Assembly (NCBI GenBank): GCA_038527215.1
Contig: JBCBGC010000152.1
Coordinates: 1 to 19,393, forward strand
DNA from: JAWPMV01 sp038527215
GTDB taxonomy: Bacteria > Bacteroidota > Bacteroidia > J057
Length of the DNA: 19,393 nt
Reading direction: 5' to 3'
The notes under the pieces were generated by a model. It made no database searches and was not told the origin of the DNA. It saw only the letters and a list, made by a program, of their open reading frames with translations. Positions 7,657 through 16,049 of this stretch are shown piece after piece. The stretch's first letter is position 1. Each line of letters begins with the position of its first letter. Position numbers and translations under genes: made by a program.

Positions 7657-8943
7657 CTACATAATCAAACTCAACAAGGAAAGTAAGATTACCAGGTACA
7701 TGATCGGTTTGATCTTTTTGCTTTTCCCGGTGAAGATGGCCAGTAGGCCCCAACTGATGAAGCCGAAGGCAATCCCTGTGGCAATCTGGAAACTAAACAC
7801 CATGATGGCTACGGTCAGGATAGCGGGAAAGGATTCCTCATAGCGGTCGAATTTGATTTTTTGAAGGGGCTTCAACATCAACATGCCGACAATGATCAAA
7901 GCAGGAGCAGTCGCGAAGCCCGGCACCATCATGATCAAAGGAATAACCAACAGGCCCAATAAGAATAGCAGCCCACAGACAACCGCTGAAAAGCCCGTTT
8001 TTCCACCTGCTGCTACTCCAGTGGCCGATTCTATATAACTGGTGGTAGGGGAGGTCCCCAATAAACCACTGAGCATGGTCGCCAGGGCATCCACCTGAAG
8101 CATGCGACCGAGCCCTGGTATAGTGCCATCCTTTTTGACCCGGCCGGCTTCCTGGTTGACCGCAACCAGGGTGCCTATGGTGTCGAACATGTCTACAAAA
8201 AACAGGGCGAAGATAGGCCCCAGGTATTCCCACTTTAGGGCTCCCATGATGTCGAGCTTAAAGGCCACCTGATCGAGGTTGAATTGCGGAGAAAAAATGC
8301 GTTCAGGCCAGCTTACTTCTCCGCTAACCAAGCCCAGGATGGTACCTGCCAGAATGCCCACCAGGATGGCCGCAGGCTGCTTTTTTACCATGAGCCACAT
8401 ACTTAAGAGCAAGGTGAAAAGCCCAATCAATACCCCTGGCGTAAAGGTGCCCAAACGCACCAGGGTAGCAGGATCGTCCACCACCAGCCCCAGGTTTTTG
8501 AGGCCGATGAAAAGGAGAAAAAAGCCAATCCCAGCACCAATCGCAGCTATCTGACTAGCCGGGATAGCTTCGATGATCTTCTCTCGTAAGCCTAATCCCC
8601 CTAAGAGGAGGAAGGCTACCCCTGCCAGGAACACCATCCCTAGCGCTGTTTCCCAGGGAATCTGCTGTGTCTGGACCAGGGTGAAGGCAAAAAAAGCGTT
8701 TAAGCCCATGCCGGGCGCCATAGCAATCGGCGCTTTCCCGAAAACCCCCATGGCGATAGAAGAAATGGCCGCTACCAGAATGGTAACGGTAGCCAAGCCT
8801 GTTTCATCCATGCCGGTGGTAGAAAGGATGCTGGGATTGACAAACATGATATAAGCCATGGTGAGAAAGGTGGTCAATCCAGCCAGACTCTCCCGTGAAA
8901 GACTGGTTTTTTGCCGGGAAAAATCAAAGTAACGCTCCAACAT
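7657..8943 (-). CDS. NCS2-family guanine/hypoxanthine-type permease
   Basis: A polytopic inner-membrane transporter of 428 residues in the AzgA/PbuG branch of the NCS2 family (nucleobase:cation symporters). The order of features fits. An N-terminal ESLAGLTTFLTMAYIMFVNP segment leads into the membrane part, APGMGLNAFFAF lies in the first core repeat, and FVDMFDTIGTL and a GTSPTTSYIESATGVAAGGK segment form the second substrate-binding region. Many hydrophobic segments (about 12-14) run to the C-terminus. Purine is the likely substrate, but guanine, hypoxanthine and adenine cannot be told apart by eye. The frame is open to 9030; ATG 8943 gives the family-like start MLERYFDFSRQKT. The first gene of a two-gene unit, with a terminator-like hairpin in its leader. 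Confidence 0.92.
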   Translation of the reverse strand: MLERYFDFSRQKTSLSRESLAGLTTFLTMAYIMFVNPSILSTTGMDETGLATVTILVAAISSIAMGVFGKAPIAMAPGMGLNAFFAFTLVQTQQIPWETALGMVFLAGVAFLLLGGLGLREKIIEAIPASQIAAIGAGIGFFLLFIGLKNLGLVVDDPATLVRLGTFTPGVLIGLFTLLLSMWLMVKKQPAAILVGILAGTILGLVSGEVSWPERIFSPQFNLDQVAFKLDIMGALKWEYLGPIFALFFVDMFDTIGTLVAVNQEAGRVKKDGTIPGLGRMLQVDALATMLSGLLGTSPTTSYIESATGVAAGGKTGFSAVVCGLLFLLGLLVIPLIMMVPGFATAPALIIVGMLMLKPLQKIKFDRYEESFPAILTVAIMVFSFQIATGIAFGFISWGLLAIFTGKSKKIKPIMYLVILLSLLSLIM

Positions 8944-9012
8944 AGGCTTATGGTTTAGGGGGCCTATAATCGGATTTTTGTTCGATAAATGGAAATGAAA
9001 AAAGCGGTAGGT

Positions 9013-9046
9013 GGGTAAAAAAAGAAGCACCTCCAGGGGAGGTGCT
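9013..9046 (-). terminator. Terminator-like hairpin in the leader of the NCS2 permease gene
   Basis: Perfect 9-bp arms, 9026-9034 (agcacctcc) and 9038-9046 (ggaggtgct), have a 3-nt loop. On the minus strand the stem is followed by TCTTTTTTTA (seven consecutive T, complement of 9017-9023), the classic intrinsic-terminator form. It is 82 bp ahead of the permease start. No minus-strand gene ends upstream, because the next gene is the divergent kinase. It is therefore best read as an attenuator in the permease leader, or as the end of a small RNA. Confidence 0.75.
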
Positions 9047-9174
9047 AGGCTTTATTGTGAGAAGAGAATGTTGACGCTTTATGTATATAGATACTAATAG
9101 AGGTCCAAATGGTTGCATCGGCAGGCAAGAGGTCTATCAAGCCTGAATGTTCCTCTGCCATCCTTGAGCTTCGT

Positions 9175-9193
9175 TCTGCAAGTGTATTGCAGA
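9175..9193. promoter_or_regulatory. Palindrome and candidate promoter upstream of the histidine kinase
   Basis: TCTGCAA at 9175-9181 and TTGCAGA at 9187-9193 form a perfect 7-bp inverted repeat with a 5-bp spacer, 32 bp before the kinase start. The TTG at 9187-9189 lies 20 bp ahead of TAGTTTTC at 9210-9217, a one-mismatch fit to the Bacteroidota -7 box TAnnTTTG at the expected spacing. The palindrome would then cover the -33 region, suiting a repressor site. Apart from this, the permease leader hairpin and the promoter-like motif, I see nothing in 8944-9225. Confidence 0.4.
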
Positions 9194-9225
9194 CCATAGG
9201 CCTCCTTCGTAGTTTTCCTCTTACA

Positions 9226-10296
9226 ATGAAGATTAATTTTTCACGTCCTTACATTTACATCCATACAGCCCTCTGGGCGCTCTTCTTTTTATGGTTGTTT
9301 ACGCCCGGTACACCCGGTGGGGACGCGATTGGCCTGAAATTTCTGTCCAATTCAGAAAACCAAATCTTCTTCCTTTACGGTACGCTGCTCAATATGGCGG
9401 CCTTTTACACCTATGTGCATTTGGCCCTGCCAAACTACGTGAGAGCGAATCGCTTCCGGTACTTTGTCCTGGTCAACCTGGCTTATTTGGTGGTATTTGT
9501 CCTGGTAGAGACCCTCATTGACTTTGCCTATGTCAATTTCGTCATGACCTATTATCACCAGGGCAATCCCCCTTCTCCGGAAGCCTATTCCCTGGAAAAA
9601 TTATTCAATGCGAATCTGGCGCTGACCGCTATCGTCCTGTTCGTGGCCAACCTTTACGGTTTTGCTTATACCTGGTTTAAAGACCAGAATGAACGTAGGG
9701 TTCTGGAACAAGAGGTGCTCAAAGCGGAATTGTCGGCCTTAAAACACCAGATTAACCCGCATTTTTTGTTCAATATCCTCAATGGCCTGTATGGGCTGGC
9801 CTTTAAGAACGAGGATGAGGATACCGCTGAAGGGATTGCCAAACTTTCCCAACTCATGCGCTATATGCTGTATGAGGCAAATGAACCCAAAGTGCCTTTA
9901 TCCAAGGAGATTGCGTACATTGAAAATTACATTGACTTACAAAAGCTGCGCACCAATGGTAGCACCCATATTGATTTTCAGGTAAGCGGGGCCATTCAAC
10001 AACAGCTGATTGCTCCCATGTTGTTTATTCCTTTTATCGAGAACGCTTTCAAACATGGAATCAGCACCGTAAGACCATCCAGCATTGATATTGAAGTAGC
10101 CCTGGAAGGGGACCAACTGGAATTCAAAATTGAAAATCCGATTCATCGTAACGGACAAGCAAAGCCAGATGAATATGGTGGAATTGGCCTAAAAAATGTT
10201 CAGAAAAGGCTGGAACTGATTTACCCGCAACGCTATGACCTGGATATCTCTGATTTTGACCAGAAGTATCGCGTTCAGTTATCTCTGACTTTATGA
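9226..10296 (+). CDS. LytS/YehU-type sensor histidine kinase
   Basis: A membrane sensor kinase of 356 residues. Four hydrophobic segments fill the first 145 residues or so, with no large extracytoplasmic domain. A short coiled coil (NERRVLEQEVLKAELSALK) leads into the His_kinase (PF06580) box LKHQINPHFLFNILNGL near residues 172-188. The C-terminal ATPase region shows the N-box PFIENAFKHGIS and the G-box YGGIGLKNVQKRLELIYP. The frame is open to 9109, but ATG 9226 (MKINFSRPYIYIH) puts the first membrane helix at the N-terminus as in relatives. Its stop overlaps the next start by four bases (ATGA), so translation is probably coupled to its cognate regulator. The signal sensed is unknown. Confidence 0.93.
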   Translation: MKINFSRPYIYIHTALWALFFLWLFTPGTPGGDAIGLKFLSNSENQIFFLYGTLLNMAAFYTYVHLALPNYVRANRFRYFVLVNLAYLVVFVLVETLIDFAYVNFVMTYYHQGNPPSPEAYSLEKLFNANLALTAIVLFVANLYGFAYTWFKDQNERRVLEQEVLKAELSALKHQINPHFLFNILNGLYGLAFKNEDEDTAEGIAKLSQLMRYMLYEANEPKVPLSKEIAYIENYIDLQKLRTNGSTHIDFQVSGAIQQQLIAPMLFIPFIENAFKHGISTVRPSSIDIEVALEGDQLEFKIENPIHRNGQAKPDEYGGIGLKNVQKRLELIYPQRYDLDISDFDQKYRVQLSLTL

Positions 10297-11018
10297 AAAA
10301 ACTCCGTTGTATAGCGATTGACGATGAACCTTTGGCACTGGAAGTTTTACAACGATTTGCGGCCAAAGTCCCGGGCATAACCCTGGAGGCGGTTTTTCAA
10401 AATCCGGTCAAAGCCTCCCAATTCCTGCAGGAGGAAAAGGTGGATCTCATTTTTCTGGATATTCAAATGCCAGACCTCACGGGCATGCAGTTTTTGGAAA
10501 CCCTTTCTGAAAAACCCCTGGTCATTTTTACGACCGCCTATTCCCAGTATGCTGTGGATAGCTACAACCTCGATGCGGTAGACTACTTATTGAAGCCCAT
10601 CGTTTTTGATCGTTTTGTCAAAGCTGTCAATAAAGCGCAGGAAGTCTGGCAAGCTAAAAATGCTCAAAGGGATATTCCTGGTCGGGGGGAAAGTCTGGTC
10701 AACGGAGAAGAGTATTTGTTTATCAAATCGGATACCCGCTTTTTCAAAGTCAATTATGGTGATATCCTCTTTATCGAAGGGATGCGGGACTATATCGCCG
10801 TTCATACCCCCAAGCAACGCATCCTCACCCTCATGAGCATGACCAAAATGCTGGAGAGACTTCCTTCTGCGGACTTCATGCGGGTTCATAAAAGCTACAT
10901 CATCGGCATTCACCACATTAACCTGATCCAGAATAACCGGGTGATCATTGCTGGCAAGGAAATCCCTATTAGTAATTCCTATAAAGAAGCCTTCTTGAAA
11001 TTTGTCGAAAACCGATAA
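10293..11018 (+). CDS. LytTR-family response regulator
   Basis: A 241-residue two-domain regulator. Residues 1-120 form a receiver with acidic Asp10-Asp11, phospho-acceptor Asp56 in FLDIQMPD, the Thr80-Thr81 switch and Lys101 in LLKP. Residues 135-241 or so form a LytTR DNA-binding domain (FIKSDTRFFKVNYGDILFIEGMRDY, then FMRVHKSYIIGIHHI). LytTR proteins bind direct-repeat DNA sites. It is the natural partner of the kinase it overlaps by four bases, and it is followed by the S9 peptidase gene after only 12 nt. That arrangement suggests co-transcription, not necessarily direct control of the peptidase. Length and residues are all as expected. Confidence 0.95.
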   Translation: MKKLRCIAIDDEPLALEVLQRFAAKVPGITLEAVFQNPVKASQFLQEEKVDLIFLDIQMPDLTGMQFLETLSEKPLVIFTTAYSQYAVDSYNLDAVDYLLKPIVFDRFVKAVNKAQEVWQAKNAQRDIPGRGESLVNGEEYLFIKSDTRFFKVNYGDILFIEGMRDYIAVHTPKQRILTLMSMTKMLERLPSADFMRVHKSYIIGIHHINLIQNNRVIIAGKEIPISNSYKEAFLKFVENR

Positions 11019-11030
11019 ATCCTCTGCTTT

Positions 11031-13490
11031 ATGAAAAATTCCTATACCTACCTTTTGCTGGGACTGCTGCTCAGTCTCTGTATAACCGGTTTACAAGCTC
11101 AAAAACTGGGCTATCAGGAACCTGTTTCGGCGATTAAGAACATCATAGATGCGCCGCCTACCCCAGGCGTGGATATGAGCCCTGACGGGCAATGGATCCT
11201 GCTGGAGGAGCGTTCCAGCCTGCCTACCATAGAGGAACTGGCTCAACCGGAATTGCGGATCGGTGGATTGCGGATCAACCCCCGCACCAATGGCCCCAGC
11301 CGTTCGGGATATGTAACCGGGCTGAAGATCAGACCCATGGAAGGGGGAGAAAACGTGGCCATTGAAGGATTACCTGAGACACCACGTCTGCGCAGTATTT
11401 CCTGGTCTCCTGACGGGCAACATATTGCCTTCACCCATACCACCGCTTCAGGCATTGAATTGTGGGTTGCCGATGTCGATACCCGGAAAGCTCGTAAGCT
11501 AACCGCCGCCCATGTCAACGCGGCCATTCGGGGCTCAGCGTATACCTGGCTAAGAGGAGAAACCCCCAGCATTATTTATCGTGCTTGTGTAAACGACAGA
11601 GGAGAGGTGCCCCAGAAAAAACTGACCCCCAAAGGACCGGTCATTCAGGAAAATGTGGGCGCTGCTGCAGCGGTTCGGACCTATCAGGATCTGCTCAAAA
11701 GCCCGCATGATGAGGACGTGTTTTCCTACTTTGCTACTTCTCAAATCACCCATCTGAGCATGGATGGCCAGGCTACCGCCTGGGGAGAACCGGGCCTATT
11801 CACCCGGGTAAGTCCCAGTCCGGATGGAAATTACATTCTGGTCAGTCGGATGGTCAAACCCTTCTCTTATTTGGTACCCTATTATCGCTTTCCCCAGATC
11901 ATGGATATCTGGACCCGCGACGGCAAAGCCCACATGAATCTGGCTAATATTCCGTTGGCGGAACGCATGCCCAAAGGCTTCATGGCAGTCCGTACGGGAC
12001 CACGAGGCCATAGCTGGCGGGCGGATAAACCTGCTACCCTGGCCTGGGTTGAAGCAATGGATGGAGGAGACCCCAAGGAAATGGTCGAATATCGCGATCA
12101 ACTGTTCATGTTGGATGCGCCCTTTAAAGGAGAGCCAGTGGAAGGTCCCAAAACCAAGCTGAGGTTCGGAGGGGTTACCTGGGGCGATGGAGATATGGCT
12201 GTAGTAGAGGAGCAGTGGTGGAACACCCGTCAGGTAAGAGTGGGAGCTTTTTCTCCCGACCAGCCCGGCGAACTGAAAGAGCTATTTAGCTATTCTACCG
12301 AAAACCGCTACGGCCTGCCAGGCGATTTTATGACCCACCGCAATGATTGGGGCCGGCAAGTACTCCTGACCGACGGAAAGGGCGAGTCTCTTTTCCTCAG
12401 GGGGATGGGTGCTTCGCCTGATGGCAACCGACCCTTCATTGATCAGTATGATATTGCTTCTGGAGAGAAGGAACGCTGGTGGCGTTCGGAGGCGCCTTAT
12501 TTTGAGTATCCGGCAGACATTTTGGATGTGAAAAAACGCCATATTCTCACCAGCAGAGAGTCTAATAAGGAACCCGCTAATTTCTATATCCGCGATCTGA
12601 AGAAAGAAAAAACGACCCAGATCACCGATTTTCCGCATCCTTATCCTGCCATGAAATCGGTACAGAAAAAAATGATCAGCTACACCCGGAATGATGGCGT
12701 GCCCCTTACCGGGACCCTTTATACGCCTCCCGGCTATGATCCGGAAGAAGACGGTCCCATTCCCGTTTTACTCTGGGCTTATCCTCGCGAATTCAAAAGC
12801 ATGGCCAATGCCGGTCAGGTCAGTGGCTCGCCTCACACCTTTACCCGTATCCGCACAGGATCGGCTATTTTCTGGGTACTGCAAGGATATGCCGTACTGG
12901 ATAATGCGAGCTTCCCGGTGATCGGAGAAGGCGACAAGGAGCCCAATGATACCTTCGTAGAGCAGTTGGTGGGCAATGGAGAAGCCGCGATCAACAAACT
13001 CAAAGAGATGGGTATAACCGATGGCACCCGCATCGCGGTAGGCGGACACTCCTATGGAGCCTTTATGACGGCCAACCTGCTGGCCCATTCTGACCTCTTC
13101 ACCTGTGGCATTGCCAGAAGTGGTGCGTACAATCGTACCCTGACCCCCTTTGGTTTCCAGCGGGAGGAACGGACTTTCTGGGAAGCCCCCATGCTATACT
13201 TCGGCATGTCTCCCTTTATGCACGCCGACAAAGTGAACGAGCCGATTCTGCTCATTCACGGACAGGCGGACAACAATAGTGGTACCTTCCCTATACAGAG
13301 TGAGCGTTTCTATGCGGCCCTCAAAGGCCATGGTGCGCAAGCCAGATTGGTGATGCTGCCTCACGAGAGCCACGGCTACCGGGCCCGTGAATCGGTCTTG
13401 CATATGCTTTGGGAAATGGACACTTTTATGCAGAAACACATGGGACCAGGCTTTCAACAAGAAAGCAACTCACTGAATGCAGATAACTAA
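11031..13490 (+). CDS. Secreted S9-family serine peptidase (glutamyl endopeptidase-like, S9D type)
   Basis: An 819-residue exported peptidase. A signal peptide (residues 1-23, ending LQAQ) precedes a long beta-propeller region with SPDGQ repeats, followed by an alpha/beta-hydrolase domain from about residue 540. The catalytic triad is visible: Ser674 in GGHSYGAFM, Asp747 in GQADNNSGTFP and His781 in ESHGYRARES. The stretch WAYPREFKSMANAGQVSGSPHTF is characteristic of the glutamyl-endopeptidase branch (related to plant chloroplast GEP) rather than DPP-IV or POP. It probably degrades peptides in the periplasm or outside the cell. It lies 12 nt after the LytTR regulator. The strong terminator after its stop (13502-13544) suggests the transcript largely ends there. 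Confidence 0.92.
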   Translation: MKNSYTYLLLGLLLSLCITGLQAQKLGYQEPVSAIKNIIDAPPTPGVDMSPDGQWILLEERSSLPTIEELAQPELRIGGLRINPRTNGPSRSGYVTGLKIRPMEGGENVAIEGLPETPRLRSISWSPDGQHIAFTHTTASGIELWVADVDTRKARKLTAAHVNAAIRGSAYTWLRGETPSIIYRACVNDRGEVPQKKLTPKGPVIQENVGAAAAVRTYQDLLKSPHDEDVFSYFATSQITHLSMDGQATAWGEPGLFTRVSPSPDGNYILVSRMVKPFSYLVPYYRFPQIMDIWTRDGKAHMNLANIPLAERMPKGFMAVRTGPRGHSWRADKPATLAWVEAMDGGDPKEMVEYRDQLFMLDAPFKGEPVEGPKTKLRFGGVTWGDGDMAVVEEQWWNTRQVRVGAFSPDQPGELKELFSYSTENRYGLPGDFMTHRNDWGRQVLLTDGKGESLFLRGMGASPDGNRPFIDQYDIASGEKERWWRSEAPYFEYPADILDVKKRHILTSRESNKEPANFYIRDLKKEKTTQITDFPHPYPAMKSVQKKMISYTRNDGVPLTGTLYTPPGYDPEEDGPIPVLLWAYPREFKSMANAGQVSGSPHTFTRIRTGSAIFWVLQGYAVLDNASFPVIGEGDKEPNDTFVEQLVGNGEAAINKLKEMGITDGTRIAVGGHSYGAFMTANLLAHSDLFTCGIARSGAYNRTLTPFGFQREERTFWEAPMLYFGMSPFMHADKVNEPILLIHGQADNNSGTFPIQSERFYAALKGHGAQARLVMLPHESHGYRARESVLHMLWEMDTFMQKHMGPGFQQESNSLNADN

Positions 13491-14814
13491 AACGAATATC
13501 CAGCAGGCCGGGCGGAAACTAACTCCGCTCGGCCTGCTTTTTTTATTACATCTGCTTTTTTTTGTCTATCAACTCTTTTCCGGTCAGTGGTACCTGAAAG
13601 ATTCCCATGAATATGTGGCTGCCACGCAGAACCTCTGGGAGCTGGGCTTACCCTATGCTGGAGATTGGAGCGAGGTGCTGCGGATGGACCTTTTCTCCAA
13701 AAGACCTCTGATATATCCCTTACTGTTGCTGCCTGGCTGGTTGATTGGACAGGTTGAGGTCTGGGGGGCGCTGGTGCAAATGGGCCTGAGTTTGTTCAGC
13801 ATGCACCTGGCTTTGAAGCTGTTTGCGTATTTTTTCCCGGACAAAAATCCCAGGAGACTGTGGATGCTCCTGCTGCTCACCTATCCAGCCCAACTCATAT
13901 TCGCAAACCTTCTCATGTCAGAGCTTTTATTACAAGCCCTACTCATGGGTATGCTCTATACCGCGCTGATGGGCTGGGAGGGAAAGTTGGGAGGGTATTG
14001 GGTTTGGCTTTACCACTTGCTGCTAGGCCTTGCTATCTGGACCAAACCCCTGATGTACCTTTTCGTTCTACCAAACCTGATCCTGGGAGGCTATTGGGCC
14101 TGGAAAAAAGTATCTTATCTGGCTCCGGTGCTGGCTTTATCTTTGATCCTGGGGGTGGGAGGATTTATGGGAAAAAATGCCCAATTCACTACCCATGTTC
14201 ATTTTTCCAGCATCCAAAACCTCAGTCTGCACCAATATTCCACCACGGCGGTGCTCAAAGCAACCTACGGAACGGAGCGTGGCTATGACCTGGCGGATTC
14301 CCTATTATTAGAGGCGCTGTCTCAAGCGGATTACGGAAGCGAGCAGCGCTTGCTGCAACAAGGCTCTGTCAATACGATCCTTGACCATCCTGGTACCTAT
14401 GTGGTCCAGCATCTTAAGGGCATGCTGAGCTTTTACCTGGACCCTGGTCGGTTTGAGTGGGCGCATATGATAGGATTTGAGGCTACGGGAGAAGGTTTGC
14501 AAAGTCAGGCGGCTACAGGGGGCGTAGGAGGCATGCTGGACTATGTGCTGGGGCAGCCTTTATACCTTTGGCTGCCGCTCCTGCTGGTCTTCCTGGCCAA
14601 CCTCCTGAAATTTGCCTTGATGGGGGTAGCTTTGCTGACCAAAAGCGAGGTCCCTCGCCTGAAATGGGCCCTCATCCTCAGCCTGCTCTATGTATCAGGA
14701 TTGACAGGCATTTCCGGTGCCTCCCGCTTTGCGGTGCCCGTTTTTCCGATGATTTTCTTGCTGGCGACCCTGGGCTGGTTGGCCTGGCAGAAGCGCCTAG
14801 CGGCCCGTAAATAA
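13477..14814 (+). CDS. Polytopic GT39/PMT-like (GT-C) membrane protein, putative glycosyltransferase
   Basis: A 445-residue, strongly hydrophobic protein with about ten membrane segments. The first helix (about residues 17-36) is followed by a loop containing Asp42-Ser-His-Glu45-Tyr, the acidic motif expected in the first periplasmic loop of GT-C glycosyltransferases. A membrane helix followed by TKPLMYL fits the family pattern. Such enzymes transfer sugars from polyprenyl-phosphate donors; donor and acceptor are unknown. ATG 13477 overlaps the peptidase gene by 14 nt. No in-frame ATG follows until Met69 (13681), which would remove helix 1 and the acidic loop, so this start is kept although a terminator lies in codons 9-23. 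It ends in an 18-bp convergent overlap with the flavoprotein gene. The family call is moderate. Confidence 0.75.
   Translation: MQITKTNIQQAGRKLTPLGLLFLLHLLFFVYQLFSGQWYLKDSHEYVAATQNLWELGLPYAGDWSEVLRMDLFSKRPLIYPLLLLPGWLIGQVEVWGALVQMGLSLFSMHLALKLFAYFFPDKNPRRLWMLLLLTYPAQLIFANLLMSELLLQALLMGMLYTALMGWEGKLGGYWVWLYHLLLGLAIWTKPLMYLFVLPNLILGGYWAWKKVSYLAPVLALSLILGVGGFMGKNAQFTTHVHFSSIQNLSLHQYSTTAVLKATYGTERGYDLADSLLLEALSQADYGSEQRLLQQGSVNTILDHPGTYVVQHLKGMLSFYLDPGRFEWAHMIGFEATGEGLQSQAATGGVGGMLDYVLGQPLYLWLPLLLVFLANLLKFALMGVALLTKSEVPRLKWALILSLLYVSGLTGISGASRFAVPVFPMIFLLATLGWLAWQKRLAARK
13502..13544 (+). terminator. Strong intrinsic terminator inside the start of the next ORF
   Basis: A 14-bp stem (13502-13515 with 13525-13538, one G-T wobble at 13511/13529) closes a 9-nt loop and runs into seven T (13538-13544, the first of which also pairs). 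It begins 12 nt after the S9 peptidase stop, where that operon's terminator would be expected. It also lies in codons 9-23 of the GT39-like gene that starts at 13477. The opposite strand has no U-run, so it acts only on plus-strand transcription. Confidence 0.88.
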
Positions 14815-16029
14815 CTTCCAATAAAACCCGGGTTTACTCAACTCCTTGCGGATGTCCAGGTTGTCGAACATCATGGTCATCATGCTGCGGAGCGCTTCGT
14901 TTCGATTGGCTTTGCGGGCAATGAAGTTGAACAGCCAGGGGTAGTTCACCAGTTGCTGCATCTTGCGACTGATGGCCAACTCCTGCCAAATTTTTTTGTA
15001 GACGGCCTGGTCGTATACCCGGAGGTCCTCTGCCGTGAAGTCGCTATCCCGCAAGTTCAAGATGGTTTCAGCGGCAATTTTGCCACTGAGCATGGCATTG
15101 CCGATTCCTTCTCCTGAAAAGGGGTCAATCAGAGAGGCAGCGTCTCCGACGAGCATGAATTTGTCTCCGGAAATGGGCCTTTTTTTGCTTCCCAGGGGCA
15201 AACCAAAACCGGTGATCTTTCCTTCGAGCCTGGCATCCTTGAAACGGGGGGCTAACTCTGGATGGGAAGCCACTACTTCTTTTAGCCGTTCCTTGAGGTT
15301 TACTTTATGGCGGCTTACATCGCGGCTGAGCATGCCTAAGCCCACGTTGGCCCTGCCATTGGGAAGGGGAAAAATCCAGAAATATCCGGGGAGTAGTTCC
15401 TGGAGGAATTGTAACTCGATGAAGTTCTCTTCATGAAAGCCACTTACACCAGCGTAGTAGGCACGAATCCCCGCGCAATAGTGGTTTTTCTCTACTTTGA
15501 TCTGGCCTAGCTGTTTGTTTACCACAGAATGAGCCCCATCGGCGCCAATTACTACCGAGCAGGTCCATTCCCTGGAGGTGGTTTTTACCCAGGCATGATC
15601 CCGGCTCCTTTTAATTTCGGTGACGGCTTCTCCCTGGTAGGTCTCTATGTGGTCGAAGTTAGCCAGCTGTCGCCAGAGGAATTCATCAAAATCGACCCGC
15701 TTGCTGATAAAGCCCGGGGCATGGGTCATGCCGGAACGATCGAGTTTGAAGGGGATATCGAGGGTGGTACGATTGGGAGAAATAAAGCGGATGCCCCAGG
15801 ACCCTAATTTGGGTTGAAATTGGTAGAGTTCGTCCACCAACTCAGGGCGGGTATATTTGAGAACGGAGACGACTTTTCCACTTAAAGCGTCCCCACAGAT
15901 TTTATCTCTTGGAAAGGTAGCCTTTTCCAGGACTACTACTTTCAATCCACTGTCGGCCAGTCTAAGGGCTGCGGTAGCACCTCCGGGGCCTCCTCCTACG
16001 ATGATGACGTCTACGTGCGGAATACTCAT
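14797..16029 (-). CDS. Geranylgeranyl reductase-family FAD-dependent oxidoreductase
   Basis: A 410-residue flavoprotein. Near the N-terminus is the FAD Rossmann motif VIIVGGGPGGATAAL (Gly12-Gly17), then the FPRDKICGDALSG segment typical of geranylgeranyl reductase-like enzymes. In the middle are VVIGADGAHSVVNKQLG and the second FAD-contact motif LVGDAASLIDPFSGEGIGNAM. Relatives reduce polyprenyl chains (menaquinone side chains, archaeal lipids, chlorophyll phytyl groups) or act on other hydrophobic substrates; the substrate here cannot be read from sequence. It starts 20 nt after the YVTN-SPOR gene and is probably co-transcribed with it. The 3' end overlaps the convergent GT39-like gene by 18 bp. 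Confidence 0.88.
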   Translation of the reverse strand: MSIPHVDVIIVGGGPGGATAALRLADSGLKVVVLEKATFPRDKICGDALSGKVVSVLKYTRPELVDELYQFQPKLGSWGIRFISPNRTTLDIPFKLDRSGMTHAPGFISKRVDFDEFLWRQLANFDHIETYQGEAVTEIKRSRDHAWVKTTSREWTCSVVIGADGAHSVVNKQLGQIKVEKNHYCAGIRAYYAGVSGFHEENFIELQFLQELLPGYFWIFPLPNGRANVGLGMLSRDVSRHKVNLKERLKEVVASHPELAPRFKDARLEGKITGFGLPLGSKKRPISGDKFMLVGDAASLIDPFSGEGIGNAMLSGKIAAETILNLRDSDFTAEDLRVYDQAVYKKIWQELAISRKMQQLVNYPWLFNFIARKANRNEALRSMMTMMFDNLDIRKELSKPGFYWKLFTGR

Positions 16030-16049
16030 GAAAAAGGATGCGGGCTAGC

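Noticed and set aside
9047..9117. Possible leader peptide on the minus strand upstream of the permease (ATG at 9117)
   Set aside because: The frame runs through the terminator hairpin without codon runs of one amino acid, so there is no sign of a classical attenuation peptide.
9109..9225. N-terminal extension of the histidine kinase frame
   Set aside because: The extra 39 residues precede the first membrane helix, resemble no known domain, and overlap the promoter-like element at 9187-9217.
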